Position numbers and translations under genes: made by a program
Notes under the pieces: model-generated
Database searches by the model: none
The model's input: the letters and a program-made list of their open reading frames with translations, nothing else
Told to the model about the DNA's origin: nothing
Source of the DNA: Alphaproteobacteria bacterium
GTDB taxonomy: Bacteria > Pseudomonadota > Alphaproteobacteria > SMXP01
Direction of reading: 5' to 3'
DNA length: 12,968 nt
Assembly (NCBI GenBank): GCA_028280675.1
Contig: JANQLI010000139.1
Coordinates: 1 to 12,968, forward strand
Part shown: piece by piece, positions 12,475 through 12,968 of the stretch
Position numbering within the stretch: position 1 is the first letter of the stretch
Layout of the letters: the number at the start of each line of letters is the position of its first letter

Positions 12475-12968
12475 CCCAATAACCCCCAAACGCGGCAGAG
12501 ATAAACAACGATCAATGCATAAAGACCCGCAAACACATCATCCATCATGACGCCAAGACCGCTTTTGAGTTTCCGGTCGGCCCAACTGACCGGCCAGGGT
12601 TTAAGGATGTCGTAAAACCGAAAAGTGACAAAGGCGACGAAAAACCCGCTCCACGTCAAAGGTGCTGCAAGAAGCGCGATCCACACACCGACAACTTCAT
12701 CGATCACCGCAGACTGTGGATCGTCACCGCCAATGGCCTTGCTGTAATCCGTAGACACGCGAATGCCTAAGATTGTCATCGCAACTGTTGCCGCGAGAAG
12801 ATACGTCCATCCGCCGCTACTCATGAACACCCACGCAAAGGGAAGAGCGCCCAGCGCTCCGAGCGTGCCAGGCGCCGGGCGCAGCAATCCAAGTCCAAAC
12901 CAGGTGCCGACGAGTGTTGTCGGGTGCCAGAAAGTGAGGCCAGGGGGCAGGGGCTCAATGCCGAAACG
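12471..12968 (-). CDS. pgpA: Phosphatidylglycerophosphatase A (start missing at right edge)
   Basis: Dephosphorylates phosphatidylglycerophosphate to phosphatidylglycerol at the inner membrane. The frame is open from the right edge to the TGA at 12473-12471, giving 165 visible residues, so only a few N-terminal residues are likely missing. Motifs are HPTTLVGTWFGLGLL near the start, PAPGTLGALGALPF, SAVIDEVVGVWIALL, the FRFYDILKPWPVSWADRK segment, and GLGVMMDDVFAGLYALIVV near the end; the last holds the paired Asp of the family. Several hydrophobic stretches fit an integral membrane protein. A TTG within the frame at 12887 is not the true start, because the homologous sequence continues upstream of it. 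It overlaps pncC by four bases. Confidence 0.93.
   Translation of the reverse strand, partial: RFGIEPLPPGLTFWHPTTLVGTWFGLGLLRPAPGTLGALGALPFAWVFMSSGGWTYLLAATVAMTILGIRVSTDYSKAIGGDDPQSAVIDEVVGVWIALLAAPLTWSGFFVAFVTFRFYDILKPWPVSWADRKLKSGLGVMMDDVFAGLYALIVVYLCRVWGLLG

Overview
This is a chromosomal core-metabolism segment from an alphaproteobacterium. The gene order kdsA, rpmF, eno, an unnamed MBL-like gene, ftsB, pdhA, pdhB, pdhC, lpd, lipA, ratA-like, pncC/cinA, pgpA is characteristic of that class, as is the E1-beta subunit that carries its own lipoyl domain. Base composition is moderate. The genus cannot be named from the sequence alone.

Left part (1-3622): a truncated, divergently transcribed gene for a secreted protein runs off the left edge (1-205, minus). 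kdsA (Kdo-8-phosphate synthase, lipopolysaccharide precursor), rpmF (ribosomal protein L32) and eno (enolase) follow on the plus strand. A clear intrinsic terminator separates rpmF from eno and lies almost against the eno ribosome binding site. After eno comes a protein with a metallo-beta-lactamase-like layout, and then ftsB (divisome).

Centre (4179-9688): a complete pyruvate dehydrogenase set, E1-alpha (pdhA), lipoyl-E1-beta (pdhB), E2 (pdhC) and E3 (lpd). Together they convert pyruvate to acetyl-CoA, NADH and CO2, taking over from enolase's pathway upstream. Between pdhC and lpd lie two related palindromic elements in opposite orientation, followed by a short perfect hairpin that buries the lpd Shine-Dalgarno sequence.

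Right part (9689-12968): an AT-rich, poorly conserved-looking patch holds a zinc-ribbon plus TM2-domain membrane protein and a start-less remnant resembling a PLDc_N-type membrane segment. Then come lipA (lipoyl synthase, which makes the cofactor that the two lipoyl proteins upstream need) and a RatA/COQ10-like START-domain gene 11 bases behind it. A third, different palindromic repeat fills the gap between these plus-strand genes and the minus-strand pair pgpA-pncC, which overlap by ATGA. pgpA runs off the right edge.

No CRISPR array, tRNA, rRNA, insertion sequence or phage gene was seen. I find no convincing new multi-gene system. The points most worth a second look are the lpd leader hairpin with its neighbouring repeats, the TM2/remnant patch, the near-identical lipoyl domains and the truncated secreted protein.
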